64,000 nt of DNA, taken from Antitrichia curtipendula. Its lineage: Eukaryota > Streptophyta > Bryopsida > Hypnales > Leucodontaceae. Below the pieces are notes generated by a model. That model worked only from the letters and a program-made list of their open reading frames with translations. It ran no database searches and was not told the origin of the DNA. The translations under genes were made by a program, and so were the position numbers. Below are positions 24,461 to 35,764 of the stretch, in pieces. The stretch spans positions 32,898,322 through 32,962,321 of the forward strand of contig OX579638.1 in NCBI GenBank assembly GCA_951230915.1, written 5' to 3'. Position 1 is the first letter of the stretch. Each line of letters opens with the position of its first letter.

Positions 24461-24712
24461 CGTATTCTAAATCTCATCCACCACCTGGATGAAACACATC
24501 CACCTCACTAAGTCGTTCCCTTCCTCGAAACCATGTGTTAGCGGAGCGGCGCTCGCCGTAATTGCAGTGGCGCAGGAAGCTCTCATCGCCATCGCCATAG
24601 CTAATCTAGCGCTCACATTCTCACTCGTCAGAACCAAGTCTCAAAGAACTATTGCAACAACAACTGTAGGACAATACACCAAAACAACTGGGTGGAGCTT
24701 CTGTCAGTCACC

Positions 24713-26698
24713 ATGGCTGCCCACTTCTCAAGATCCACGCAGCTCGGAGTCCTCGTCGCCATTGCGTTTCTCTCTGTCGTCTCTGCTGCTGGTGAGCACA
24801 AGGGCTTATGCTTTTCTTTTCCTCCTTCCTTCTGTGGCATTTACGACATTGTTCTCATCGCTTTTATGTTTTGTTCGAGAGGGGAGTGTGTGTGTTTTGT
24901 GTCTGTTGAGCGTCTTTGACAATGTGGGAGGTGACAATGCGCATCGTTTCTGATGCTTGGATTCTGTGGTTTGGGATTTCTGGACTTAATGAATTAGTGT
25001 AGTGAACACTGAAGGGAGAGTACTTGAGAAGTGCGATCTCTGTTGGTTTGCTATCGGTTTTTGGTAGGGCCACGGTTAGAGAATGGTCTCGCTTTCTAGA
25101 GTAGCGTCGATTTAGTCGTTTTTCCAACGTTTTGTAATTTCATCTGAGAGGCTACATCTCAAGTACACAGGATTCTGGAAAAGAACAGAGAAGAATGTTC
25201 AAATGTTCAAATGTTGTCAAGTAAGAGTGTCGCTAGTTTGAAGTATTAGTTCTTGTGGATTTAGGGTGTGCTATAGCGAAGACTCAATTTCCATGTAAAA
25301 TGAGCATGAATGGGGTGGTGTTAGCGATGTGGTGGTACTTGATGTGAACATGTTCTGACAGGGGATTCAAATGCCGAAGTGAAAGTATGTCTTATAATCT
25401 GTACTTGTGCGAGTGTATAGATATGACGGGATTAGATGGCAGGAATTGAATAGGGTTTAGGAGTGGCGTATGTTGGTTTCTCTGGGTTCTTGAAGAGACT
25501 GGCCTTCCAAATTTTTAAATCCAGTGAAGAGAGTAAAATATGTGCTCGGCTGGATGTGCCATTGATCATGCAGGCAATGGAGAAATTGAAGCTGGGGCGA
25601 TGGGAGGGGGGATTCCTACCAGACATCTTCTCCAAACAGTCCAGCGTGAGCTTCTGACCCCTTGGTTGTGTTGATGAGGGTTAGGGTTGTGTTATTATTG
25701 GTCATTGTATTGGGTTGCAACTCTTTTGCGACTGTTTCTTCTAATGAAGGGCCCTGTCTACCTAAAATGTGAAGTAGCAGCTTCAGTCAATGGTACATGC
25801 ACAATTTTTGGAAACTTGCTTGAATTGGGGTCATGTGCGGGGTCGTCTAAACATCAGACTTGGAGGAAGAAACCCTATGGTATGTAGGGTTTCCACTCTC
25901 CGGGTCGTCTATTGTACAAAACTGGCCAGTGAGTGTCATGTGAAGACAAGTCATCATCCTCTTCCGTTGGACTTTACAACTCTTATATCTGATGTACATT
26001 ACGATAGGAACACATTTTATTAGCCCTACAGGCTCAAGGATTCGTAGTTTGAAGATATTCAATTCGGTTTATCATGTAGTGGGACATCAATAATACAGAT
26101 GGATCCAAATTTTATATCACCGAAATCAGGGTAGAACATTTCATGTGTTGGTCAACTAATTAATTGAATTGGAGAAAAGAAAGTACCCCCTCAAAACTGT
26201 TCAAACATAAACTTGAGTTCCTTTAGGGGTAAGACACTAAGACACAACAGGTTGCAGTTGGCACAAGTAGTTTACAGACTTGGATGATGTGCTCGTGATT
26301 TTGTTGCTGAACGTGTTGCTGAATGTGTTGGTGTGTGTGCAGAATGCCCAGTCGACTTCGCAAGCCAGAACTACACCATTGTGACGAGCGTGTGCAACGG
26401 CACACTCCTCAACACCACGGCTTGTTGTGAGGCGTTCGTCATTTTTGCATGTCCGTTCGCGCAGTACATCAACGACCAATCCAACAACTGCGCCACGACC
26501 ATGTTCTCGTACCTGAGCGCTGCCGGGGACTACCCTTCCCAGCTGTTTGAGACTTGCCAAGGGGATGAAAATGGCCTGCCCTGCCCATTAGTGCCGGAGC
26601 CCTCCCCCAACTTTTCCAGTGCCACCATGGATTCCGTGCCTTGGAGACTCGTCACCTCTCTTGTGATTCTCCTCATCACACTTGCTTGGCACTCATGA
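24713..26698 (+). CDS. LORELEI-like GPI-anchored protein (LLG family)
   Basis: Exons 24713-24791 and 26343-26698 join in phase 1 (GCTG|GTGAGC ... GTGTGTGCAG|AA) to give 144 aa; Arabidopsis LORELEI is about 165 aa. LLGs are plasma-membrane co-receptors and chaperones for FERONIA-type CrRLK1L kinases and bind RALF peptides. Residues 1-26 form a signal peptide (MAAHFSRSTQLGVLVAIAFL...SAA). The mature domain has eight cysteines (C28, C44, the C54-C55 pair, C63, C76 and two more), the family signature IND...NNCATTMFSY at 69-82, and N-glycosylation sites (NYT, NGT, NTT). The C-terminus is a Pro/Ser linker followed by a hydrophobic tail (LVTSLVILLITLAW), as expected for GPI attachment. The intron is 1.55 kb. 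The family call is firm; which LRE/LLG orthologue is unknown. Confidence 0.9.
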
Positions 26699-27467
26699 TG
26701 TTTCTGACCATTTTTTTATTGACTCTAAACCGAAGGGGAGGAGGTTTTGCATAGACAGAAGCTACCCTACCCTGAGGAAGTTTGAGCATCTACTTTACTT
26801 GAAAAGTGATACTCGAAAGCTAAAAAAAAAGCGGACTACTGCTGCAGGGACAGAGCCAATCGGAGTGTAAGTTAGTTCCTTGTTTCAACTACCTCTACTT
26901 GATAGTAGTGATGAGTTGGCGCCTGGTTGGAGGATTTCTAGAGTAGGCTTTCTTCATTTAATATGAGAATGGAATTTTGGTTCGCTCATCCACAAGGAGG
27001 GTTGGACATTTTTCTGGTTTGCAGTTCATTTCTTGGTCCTCGTTTGTAAGCTTAGGGTACGAGGCTTTAGTAAGGTCAGATTCAGAAGTAAAGTGGTGGG
27101 ATTCTATTGACACATTTTATTTTTTGGGCACTATCTTGTTCCTTTTTGCATGATTTCGAATTGGAAGTCAATACTGAGTATTCTTTTATTTGAAGTCTAC
27201 TTGAATGTGGTCATGAGTTGGCGTCCTGGTTGCAGGATATCTAGAATAGTTTTTCTTCATGTATCAGAAAGGAATTCATGTTTGCGTATCCAGAAGCTGT
27301 GGACATTTCTGGGAGAAAAAGAACTTTGGCTCTTTCGGTGATAGTGTCAGTCAAGAATCAACTTGTTCAAGACCTACTCCAAGTTGAGAGGACTATGTAC
27401 TTACAGATGAAATAGAATAATAATAATTGTAGTCTATTTCCAAGAGTTGGTGTGAATCAAAAGTCCT

Positions 27468-27601
27468 GATTTGTTAAGACCCCTCTTGAAAGTAGCAAAC
27501 AAGAATTTATGAACTTTTTGATGGGGTTTGAAATGATTTGTTAAGACCCCTCTTGAAAGTAGCAAACAAGAATTTATGAACTTTTTGATGGGGTTTGAAA
27601 T
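27468..27601. repeat. Tandem duplication, 67-bp unit x2
   Basis: Units 27468-27534 and 27535-27601 start GATTTGTTAAGACCCC and end GGGGTTTGAAAT. By eye they are identical. A third, diverged relative lies at about 27,720-27,800. Confidence 0.9.
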
Positions 27602-27983
27602 ACAGGTTGCTAAGGGTTTGTTGTCATTTCTAAGTTGAGAGGAGAATGTACTTAGAAATGAAGTAGAATGACAATAATTGTAGTCTATTTCCTAGAGTTG
27701 GTATGCATCAAGAGTCCATTTGTTCAAGACCCTTCTTGAAAGTTCTAAGGTGGAAAGTAGCAAATAAGAATTTATAAACTTTTTGATGGGGTTTGAATTG
27801 TAAGTTGCTAAGGGATGCTTTCATCTTCAAGCTTATTTCTAGATAATAAGGCCTTTCAAAGGCTTGAATATAATATAGTAAAAAGAGGGGCTCTAAAAAA
27901 TTTGTTTATTAAGTTGATCGAAGGGTGGGAAACCAGATTATTTGAAATGCTTGGTTATTGCATAAGCAAATTGTTTAAACAAT

Positions 27984-28095
27984 ACTCCCTCCCACTCCAA
28001 AATGATCTTCTTGTTGGCTTTAATATTTTGTCCCAAAATGATCTTCTTGTTGGCTTTAATATTTTGTCCCAAAATGATCTTCCTTTTGTGATGTA
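27984..28095. mobile_element. Truncated Stowaway-like MITE end with internal 36-bp tandem repeat
   Basis: TACTCCCTCCCACTCCAAAA resembles the Stowaway terminus at 48,676. The adjoining CCAAAATGATCTTCTTGTTG unit is repeated with a 36-bp period about 2.4 times. The opposite terminus is absent. The repeat creates a spurious open frame with a repeated SQNDLLVGFNIL peptide. Confidence 0.6.
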
Positions 28096-28483
28096 GAGGA
28101 AGAGCCTAGGAAATGAAACCTTTGCATGTGAATAGTGGTTTAATGAAAATTCTCCCCATAATGATGAGCTTGGATGTGGGTTTTTTTTTTTACATATTTA
28201 GGCAATAGAAGAACTACACTAAACACTTTCAGTGCAACCATTGTAGTTTAAAAAGGCACAGGTCCCATTTGACTTCCCACAATCCAACATGACTTTTTTT
28301 ATAAATATTCTTTTTTACACTCAAATCTTATCATTTTTTATTCAATTGGGTAGTTGTTATCTGGGCCCACTCCATTATCTCACTTTCGGTTTCATTGTCA
28401 ATTGTCAAAAAATCCAACTCTTCAAGTAAGTTCAATTCCAATCATCTCATCCAAAAATCAATGAGAGCTGGTTGAACCATATT

Positions 28484-28512
28484 AACACCGAATTAGACAT
28501 TCTTGCACTTGG
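28484..28512 (+). repeat. Left terminal inverted repeat of the giant transposon
   Basis: 29 bp, exact reverse complement of 46653-46681. Its inner end overlaps the 20-bp palindrome TTGCACTTGGCCAAGTGCAA (28503-28522), a probable transposase-binding site. TATT precedes it. Confidence 0.9.
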
Positions 28513-29016
28513 CCAAGTGCAATGATCGTATGCAAAACTATTCAAAAAAAATGTGTTATCAAAAACTTGAGTACCCCCCTGATTTTCAAGAGATCAATTT
28601 TTTAATTTCATCATGCAATACTATCACTTCGAATAAAAACTCCCTATGAGGATGCAATTTCAGTTCTTCCAAAAGAAATACAAGTCCAACACATTTATTT
28701 CTTCCTATCAATCATTTCATTTGGTCTCATGGATTAATCTTTCTGCTCTGTACATTGCAATTACATTCGTGTTATAATATGTATTTGTGAAATATACCAT
28801 GTGTGTGGCAGTATTCACTATAATTTTTGGAATATTTATTTATAAAATAGAATGACATTGAAGGTTTAGCAACTACCTTCACATTTTTTAATTATGTGCT
28901 CACACCAATCAAAAACCATACAGTCATTCGAACATCTTCATAGTCTTTCAAAACTACCACACAAGGTCTATACTCTCACACACCTTATTCTACCATCACA
29001 CGTACTACTATGTCTC
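28513..29016. other. Left subterminal region / 3' UTR of the leftward gene
   Basis: A+T-rich sequence between the left TIR and the stop of the leftward reading frame. Apart from the half-palindrome CCAAGTGCAATG at 28513-28524, no motif is recognised. Confidence 0.5.
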
Positions 29017-29454
29017 TTATAATGGCCCTGCTTCATCCGGTGTCTCCAATATTCGTGCAGATGATTGCACCAAGTCTCCTCCTTCTCCTGCATCAGTTGC
29101 CTCCGCTTGATCGTGTGCACTTGGTCCATGGATTGGACTCACTGGAGGCGAAGAAATAAACTGCAACGCCGTATCCACCATGGCGCTTGCAACATGCGTT
29201 GTCACTCCTTTTGATAAAGTTGGCGTCAGAGAAGGTCCTTCCAAGATGGAAGTAACTCGGTGATAAATGTAATGTGGCCCTTCACATGTCCGAGTGAATC
29301 GAACGTTGTCCCTATCATGATAATATCCTTCACCATCCGGGACAAAGCTCATTTGATCCAATTGGCTGAATGCTGACAACGCTGACATGGACTCCGTTTG
29401 TGCTGTTGTATCTGCATTTTCTCCCACGTCCTCTTCAACTTGTTCCAATTCCAC
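29017..29454 (-). pseudogene. Frame-shifted C-terminal part of the ParB-like/methyltransferase-like protein
   Basis: This 145-codon open frame overlaps the end of the large leftward frame in a different phase. It looks coding (for example SFVPDGEGYYHDRDNVRF, then PHYIYHRVTSILEG), whereas the 27 extra residues of the large frame over the same DNA look like noise. The simplest reading is a 1-bp indel near 29,455-29,470 that truncates the original protein. No intron and no convincing slippery heptamer is seen at the junction. Confidence 0.6.
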
Positions 29455-32400
29455 GTTTCCACCTCCTCAACTACTTCTGCAACAACAAAATCCGGGTCTT
29501 GCTCTACTTCCATCAAGTTTGCTTGGTCCCCACGGGCGTCACTGACTGCATCAGTGTCACGAGAACCTAAACTTCGTCCAGCACTTGGTAATCTGTCAGA
29601 CTGTGTCCGCTCGGCATCACTCTCATCTTCGTTCGTCGATGAGGCTCCCGAATCAGCTGCTTTTGCTTTCCCCTTCCGCCTTCCCCGTCTTTGCACTTGA
29701 ACTCTCCTTTCTTCATCGGAGGAGTCCCTAGATGACCGCGGAAGTCTTTCAACTCTACCTAGTGGCACACCTCCATCTGTTTCAGAAACACCAGGACGAG
29801 GCAACCTCTTTTCTCTAGTCAACTCCTGTGAGGGTCTGCGTTCCGCGGCCATACTCAAACTGTTCACCATCACCAACTTCTCCCCATACATCGATTGCAA
29901 TTTGTCGTACACGAATTGTGTTTTGATCGACATACCTTCCATAATGATAACATCATTGCCCACATATCCTGTCTCCAAAATCCCTGGCACTGCCATGGTG
30001 ATGCCTAATGTCACCAACCCCCAATTCCGCGGCAAATACATTTGTACCAATCTCTTCAACTCCGTTGGTGTCCTCTCAAACTTGTCTTGTGCTCGAGGCA
30101 TCACTTCTGCACTCCAAGAGTCTTGAAATATAACATGTAAGTCATCTGTACTGCTTAGGAGGTTTTCCATGAACCCACTTTCTTCGGGATAATTCAAGAG
30201 GATGACAATTCCACCAACAGGTTGTACACCACGGCGTCGTTGCTCCCCATGACGCAGATCATTCACGTATGAGGATACTGTTTCTGCTTGAAATACCCAA
30301 GAACCTTGGAGCACGTGGCAGCCCTCTGGCAACTCCATCCTGGACTCCATCGCTTCGTCAAAGGATACACCTGCCGGAAACAGAAACACAGCATTCCAAC
30401 GAAAAATGCAAGACATCAAGTTCTTGAGTTGCTGCACAACCTTGCTGTAATCCTCGTTCGACCATGGTATGTCTTCCCCTTGCGAACCTCCACGTCTACA
30501 ATCAAAAATCCATAAACATGGTTTGCCAAGTTCAATGTACTCGTCCTCAAAGAACCCTCCTCTACATCTCACGTGAAATGAGGCTTCTCGCTCTTCGTGT
30601 TGCACTAAAGAAATTGCAACTTGCCAATTCCAACGAGCATTGGATACATCCTCAACGTCTCGACCATATCCCGCATAACCTTTGCGACCCGCTCGGATAT
30701 CTACAAAGTGTTGCCTAACGAAAGCTGGGACGGCATTCTCCAAACTGCTGAGCATTTGAACCGTCGTCACTGCAGGAAAACACCACGAGGTCTTCGTGTC
30801 ATTATCCAATGTCCTCCCGATCAAGATGAATTGTCTTCCTTCGGAATCTCCATACTTGCTTGCGTTGATGGAGAAGAAATCATCCATGGACGATGGATTT
30901 TCATCCCCTGCTTCTACCATAAGAAAACGAATTTGGTTTCTGATCGCATCTTTCCGCTGTACTCTGTCCACCGCATACGCTATTGTACCTTTTGAGGGAT
31001 TTGCGGAAGCAGCATCATTGAAATAGTATCGCTGCGAAGGACGCTTTCCATTCACCACATTCTTTGCAGACATCTCTCTGACCACACGTCCATAGTTCTC
31101 CGTAGAGATGCTGTTCAAGGGCCTCCACCAAGTCTTCTCCATCCTTTTCCGCTTCGGGTTTCCATCCACTGTGACATCAAGATTCTTCTCTGTTGCCATC
31201 TTCTTCCATTTGTTTTCTGCCTTCTTGCTGAAAAATAATTTGCCGTCCTCATAATCTTTACACACCCGCAAGATAGCCTTGTAGGACTCCTCGTCTTCAT
31301 GCCAAGCATGGCGTGTATAGTCCACCATCTTCCTCGACAACTCCCCCAACGATACATGCTTTGATAAGCTCTGACTTAAATGTAATGCACTCGCTGCCAT
31401 TGTCAACGCTTTTGCTCTGCATTTATTGTCAGCCCGAGTAGCAACACTTGGACTTCCACACGCTTTCCATATATCGCGCAGTTTGATGAGATTTTCGTAA
31501 TGCGTGGTGAAGAATTTCCTGTCAAATTCCTTTGCATTTATTTTGACCGACGCTTCTATGTAAAACTGCGGGTTGTTGTACACCACGAACTTCGCTTTCC
31601 AGCTCACAAACTGTGCATGATACTCTTCATTGGATAAATGTCCCTCTTCCTTCTCCCGTTCAGCTCGTTTACAAGCACCAACAATATGTTGACCATCTAT
31701 TGGCTCCCACACAATATTGCTCTCCAACCACCTTCTCTGCAATGCGGTACTCGAAAGGGATGAATCCGCTCGGCAATGTTTCAAATACACGGCTTCGAAT
31801 TCACGTGAAGCACCTTCTTGGCTGAATGGTACCTCTATCACCTCCGTCTCTCCCTCATCATTGCTACTGTCATAGAGATATGCAATGGGACGAAGCGTAA
31901 TTGCACTTACTCCATCAGCTTCGGATCCCTTTAGGCGCTCGTACATTTCATTCACACGCCAATCCATTAGCACCCTGTGGTTTGTCTCTGCATTAGCCAC
32001 ATCGCGGATGCTATCGATCCTCGCATCAAAAAGCAGACTTTGTCCCCATATGTATCCTGCTCTGTACTCGGTTTCAGTAGGAAAAACAACATGTGCTTTC
32101 GTAATGCTCTTCGGCAATACTCTTCTAGGCTCTTGTTCTGATTCACCTTCAGAGGAATCATCATCAATGACAGCATGTTCGCCATCATTTCCTTGTAGAG
32201 GACGACTTTGTAAGGCTGCTCTTCGACGACGTATCTGTGCTGCTGTTCGCTTCCTCGCCCCTTGCTCTTCTGTAGCATCCGTTGCACGAATGCGACGTCC
32301 TGCTTGGTCTTCTGAGATGTTTTGCACTGCAGAATCATGTTGCACTTGACCCCCACCATGTCCTCTGCCAGCACCACGTCCTCCACCAACAACACGTCCC

Positions 32401-33413
32401 CTAACAGCACCCCTTCCTGCACGATTGGCAATTCTTGCAGCATCCACGTTGGCCATTACAACACGTGACTTGTAAACTCTTCCACCAGAGCCAGCTCTTG
32501 TTTGTCTTGATCTTGATCCTGATCCAATTTCCGTGATTGTGGTTGGAGCTCCTTCTTCTCCTTCACTTGGAAGCTCAGGAAAAACCAGGAGTTCGTTTGG
32601 TACAGGATTCTGGGTTGCCTCCCCCATCGATTGCAATGATTCTTCTGCACCTTCTATCTCCACTACTGGTGACCTTACTGCTGCGTTCCCTTGTACTTGT
32701 ACCTCTTCATTATCAATTGTATGTTGAACAACAACATCGGTTGCCGCAGATTGGAGGCGTTGACGCTGTGCCCTCGGTCTACCAGAAATAACCGCCTCTA
32801 TCGCATGGATTCCTAATCCCCCTTCAACAGCAGCTCTCTTGCGATTCCGTTCATCCAATGGAACCCAATTTGGATTCATTGGCGCAGCAAGATCCCGATA
32901 CACTTCATTCATGTCTTCTGGATCTCTTGGTGCAAGCCGTTCTTGGACGATACTTGCGTTCCCCCTCTCTAATTCTTCACGGCTTAGAATCTCCCGATAT
33001 CGATGGCGCAATGCTTGCACTTGTTCAGAAGTCATTCCCATGAATTTTTGAACAGCTCTCTCTCGTTTAACCTGCAATTCATGAGGCACTTTGTTCCAGT
33101 CTTTTGCAACACTCTTCAAGCTATGCATGGGAGTAAGAACTAAAAGAAGTTGCGGCGGAACCGGAGCCATCATCAATATCTTCTTCAATTTGTACTTCTC
33201 AAGTGCCGTTTCTGTTGTAGTCACCGATACAGTCAGTCTTCCATCAGCGGTACCCGTAAGGCCCTCAATGACTCCATGTGAGGACGCCAATGCAGACTCA
33301 TAACGCCCCTGCCCAATTGGAAAATCTGTGATCCACAAAGAAGACCTGTCCTTGTCGTTAACTACGATCCACCATCCGTGCTCCAACCACTTCGAGTGCA
33401 TCTTCGGTGCCAT
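29349..33413 (-). CDS. Giant-transposon protein with ParB-like and methyltransferase-like motifs
   Basis: 1,354-codon uninterrupted frame. The ATG at 33413-33411 is preferred because TTTTCTTTGCAG|GG (an acceptor) lies just upstream, so a non-coding leader exon is likely. N-terminal residues 1-200 are of unknown fold. An Arg/Gly-rich segment lies at about 331-355 and an acidic linker at 411-428. At 569-580 the motif WEPIDGQHIVGACKRAE, followed by FVVYNNPQFYIEASVKIN, resembles the ParB/Srx-like core ('dG.HR..A' and the alanine/leucine helix). At 966-1015 the pattern CLWIFDCRRGG, then DIPW (981-984) with a helix and AVFLFPAG, resembles motif IV (DPPW) of amino-methyltransferases; ILETGYVGNDVIIMEG (1145-1160) could be a decayed SAM-binding loop. 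The tail is basic (RRGRRKGKAKA), NLS-like. ParB-methyltransferase fusions are known from phages. Here both calls are by-eye motif inference, and the catalytic residues are not canonical. Confidence 0.6.
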   Translation of the reverse strand: MAPKMHSKWLEHGWWIVVNDKDRSSLWITDFPIGQGRYESALASSHGVIEGLTGTADGRLTVSVTTTETALEKYKLKKILMMAPVPPQLLLVLTPMHSLKSVAKDWNKVPHELQVKRERAVQKFMGMTSEQVQALRHRYREILSREELERGNASIVQERLAPRDPEDMNEVYRDLAAPMNPNWVPLDERNRKRAAVEGGLGIHAIEAVISGRPRAQRQRLQSAATDVVVQHTIDNEEVQVQGNAAVRSPVVEIEGAEESLQSMGEATQNPVPNELLVFPELPSEGEEGAPTTITEIGSGSRSRQTRAGSGGRVYKSRVVMANVDAARIANRAGRGAVRGRVVGGGRGAGRGHGGGQVQHDSAVQNISEDQAGRRIRATDATEEQGARKRTAAQIRRRRAALQSRPLQGNDGEHAVIDDDSSEGESEQEPRRVLPKSITKAHVVFPTETEYRAGYIWGQSLLFDARIDSIRDVANAETNHRVLMDWRVNEMYERLKGSEADGVSAITLRPIAYLYDSSNDEGETEVIEVPFSQEGASREFEAVYLKHCRADSSLSSTALQRRWLESNIVWEPIDGQHIVGACKRAEREKEEGHLSNEEYHAQFVSWKAKFVVYNNPQFYIEASVKINAKEFDRKFFTTHYENLIKLRDIWKACGSPSVATRADNKCRAKALTMAASALHLSQSLSKHVSLGELSRKMVDYTRHAWHEDEESYKAILRVCKDYEDGKLFFSKKAENKWKKMATEKNLDVTVDGNPKRKRMEKTWWRPLNSISTENYGRVVREMSAKNVVNGKRPSQRYYFNDAASANPSKGTIAYAVDRVQRKDAIRNQIRFLMVEAGDENPSSMDDFFSINASKYGDSEGRQFILIGRTLDNDTKTSWCFPAVTTVQMLSSLENAVPAFVRQHFVDIRAGRKGYAGYGRDVEDVSNARWNWQVAISLVQHEEREASFHVRCRGGFFEDEYIELGKPCLWIFDCRRGGSQGEDIPWSNEDYSKVVQQLKNLMSCIFRWNAVFLFPAGVSFDEAMESRMELPEGCHVLQGSWVFQAETVSSYVNDLRHGEQRRRGVQPVGGIVILLNYPEESGFMENLLSSTDDLHVIFQDSWSAEVMPRAQDKFERTPTELKRLVQMYLPRNWGLVTLGITMAVPGILETGYVGNDVIIMEGMSIKTQFVYDKLQSMYGEKLVMVNSLSMAAERRPSQELTREKRLPRPGVSETDGGVPLGRVERLPRSSRDSSDEERRVQVQRRGRRKGKAKAADSGASSTNEDESDAERTQSDRLPSAGRSLGSRDTDAVSDARGDQANLMEVEQDPDFVVAEVVEEVETWNWNKLKRTWEKMQIQQHKRSPCQRCQHSANWIK

Positions 33414-34655
33414 GATGCCCTGCAAAGAAAATTTCAACATTACTCCAGAGCATTCATTGACGTTCTGAGGAGTTTTTAAATACATCAGAATAAATAAATA
33501 AATTATAATTCAAATTGTATCAGATTTGAAGAATACACTATTGTTGTCGTGAATTTTGAAAAATTCTTGCAATAAGACAAATGAATATCCTTTCCACGGT
33601 ACTAAATGTAATTACATATTGGTCCAAACTTACCTATGGAAAAAAAACAAAAAAACTCCAACAACAATCCAATTTCTGAAAATAAACCCAATTATTTTCC
33701 AATAACACTTGTTATATGCATGACAACGAATATCACATTATTTTATATACTAAAGCCACTACACTTTCAATCCAAAAAAGCTCAAGATGATTGAGATTTG
33801 AAAATATTATATATCTCTTCTCAGTAAAACATTACATGTACGATTTTATCATTACCTTCATATGTTGTTCCTAGGTCTATCGAATATAGTAAAATCATTT
33901 CCACACTTCAAAGTGGAAGTTCACTTACAAAAAACTTTCAGTTTGTTCTTCAATTCCTAAACTCCCAATTCAAAAATGATTTACCTTATTCAATTGAGTA
34001 TTTGTAGATATTGTTATGTTCTCTCTGTGACAATGTGTTTAAGTTTCATAAAACTACATAAAAGATCTAATGTCTTTTTGCTTTCAGTGTTTCCTTTTTT
34101 GACAGTAGCTCAACAAATTGTATTTGTATATGATGGACATCGCTTATACTATAAATTTACAACAAGTTAAATAAAATAAAAAGAATCCAACTTCAGTGCA
34201 ACTCGAATATGCGTACAAGATTTGTATACAATCCTCCAACAGCAAAACGAATTGGAAAACTACTTACACAATAACAACGGCTAACAAAAAATAAGCTATA
34301 GAATTTTAATGCAAAGCAGAATATAAGTAATTCATTAAAATTTTAATTTCAAAAACTTACGCTTTTGAATCTCCAAAATATAAGACAATTCTAATGAAAT
34401 ACTTCATAAACTACTGATAGACAAAGGCTTCTACCTATTATTCAATATGTACTCATACCAATTTTGTAATTGAAAATTCCCCTTCTGTGCTTCGTAGGAA
34501 ACACTTCTACATTCTCACTTCAACATCTTCTTCAATGACTCCAATAAAAATATTTAACATTCTTTCTATCCTTGTTACCTTATTTTTTCATGCAATTCGA
34601 ATAAACAGTAGCTGAGGTGAACCGTTTCCAAGAAAAAAACATACATTTCACTTGT
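33414..34655. promoter_or_regulatory. Upstream region of the leftward transposon gene
   Basis: A+T-rich DNA 5' of the leftward frame. The acceptor at about 33,417-33,428 (minus strand) implies an upstream leader exon somewhere in this stretch, but no donor can be singled out. No protein homology is recognised. Confidence 0.4.
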
Positions 34656-34659
34656 ATAA

Positions 34660-35597
34660 CCCCTAAAGGACCAAAGTGTTTTTTTTGGCAACATAGCGAT
34701 ATTGGGCAGATCACTACGAATGGAATTTATATTTTTTTTCTTTGAAATTTTCATACAACACGTGCCCGAGGAGTAGCTTTAAGGCCCAATAATTTTCATA
34801 AATTTTGACTCCATGGTTAAAAAGTTATTGCATGATATGTCATTTTTAGTCTTTGCCGGGCAGCACGGGCAGCAAAAAAATAAAATTTGTAAAAATCACT
34901 TTTTAAGTAAATAAAAATTTGAAATTGGTTCTTTAGATTTATATGTACACAGGAAGCTTTGAATCATTCCATTTAGATCTATGAGTCAAAAGTTATGAGG
35001 ATTCTTAGTTTAAGGGTAGTTATGGAATCTCAACTCTAAAATAAACTTTGAAGTTCTTTATTTAACTCAATTTTCAATATTTTTGAAAAAAAATAAAAAC
35101 ATTGGGTGTAGATTGTAAAATTACAACATTACAACCATTGAGATTGGCATTTTTCAATTTCATAAATAAATTATTCACAATTTAGTGTTTTGAATCATTC
35201 TCTACCTCTTCCTACTTACTATTTTTTTCTTATATGTTGTACAATTCCAAATGATTTGAAATTTTTCAAGCATATAGCCAACTTGCCTTCAAGAATAAAT
35301 CCAAAGAGTAACCACCATTTTGAACATTTTTTCATACAAATGTGACCTTGTGAAGGGCAGCTGCCCGTTTTTTCACACGGACAAAAAAAGGACTTTTGTC
35401 AATTCAAATGCTAATATCTTGCAATCCACATGGTGAAAAATTCTGAAATTTTTTCCACATCTTCTTAAACAAGTTTACTACAAGATCCTATGGTTATATG
35501 TGTCCAAAAATTATTTTTTTCTAAAATTTGGCACTAGTATTAGAAATGGCAGTTGTGGAGCGTTTTTGGTGAAAACATAGTCAAAAACATTTAGGGG
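34660..35597 (-). mobile_element. TIR element (CCCCTAAA family), nested in the giant transposon
   Basis: It starts CCCCTAAAGGACC and ends TTTAGGGG, flanked by ATAA (left) and TTAA (right). The 938-bp body matches the copy at 40.1-41.0 kb in inverted orientation (ATGCAATAACTTTTTAAC and many other segments) and the split copy at 7.8-18.0 kb. It has no coding capacity. Confidence 0.75.
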
Positions 35598-35764
35598 TTA
35601 ATTGGGGGCTGGTTGAATGGTAAGCCAGAGATTCCAATGAATTAGAATCAGTACTTTAATGCCAGACTGTGATTATACGTTTACTCCCACATGTCCAAAT
35701 TTACTTGTTCCTTTTATTGACTGATCGGCACAACTTGTGAATTGAACATTTCATTTTAGTGTAT

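Larger units (their letters stand above)
26699..28483. other. LLG 3' flank with diverged duplications
   Basis: The 3' UTR is followed by several diverged direct duplications: about 26,912-27,010 resembles 27,215-27,295 (GAGTTGGCG..CTGGTTG), and 27,382-27,610 resembles 27,632-27,810 (GTACTTA.A.ATGAA.TAGAAT). No coding exon is supported. Confidence 0.5.

Noticed and set aside
24489..24953. 154-codon frame overlapping the first LLG exon
   Set aside because: A different phase from the exon that joins to the LLG domain, and it reads through the GTGAGC donor; no domain.
27815..28096. 93-codon frame with a repeated SQNDLLVGFNIL peptide
   Set aside because: The peptide repeat is produced by a 36-bp tandem DNA repeat of a truncated Stowaway end; no coding signal.
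29440..29475. Programmed -1 frameshift joining the two leftward frames
   Set aside because: The region GTGGAAACGTGG has no X-XXY-YYZ heptamer and no evident pseudoknot; a simple indel explains it better.
29370..33303. Many plus-strand open frames of 60-154 codons
   Set aside because: They lie antisense to the 1,354-codon leftward gene and have skewed, low-complexity composition. They are shadows of its codon bias.
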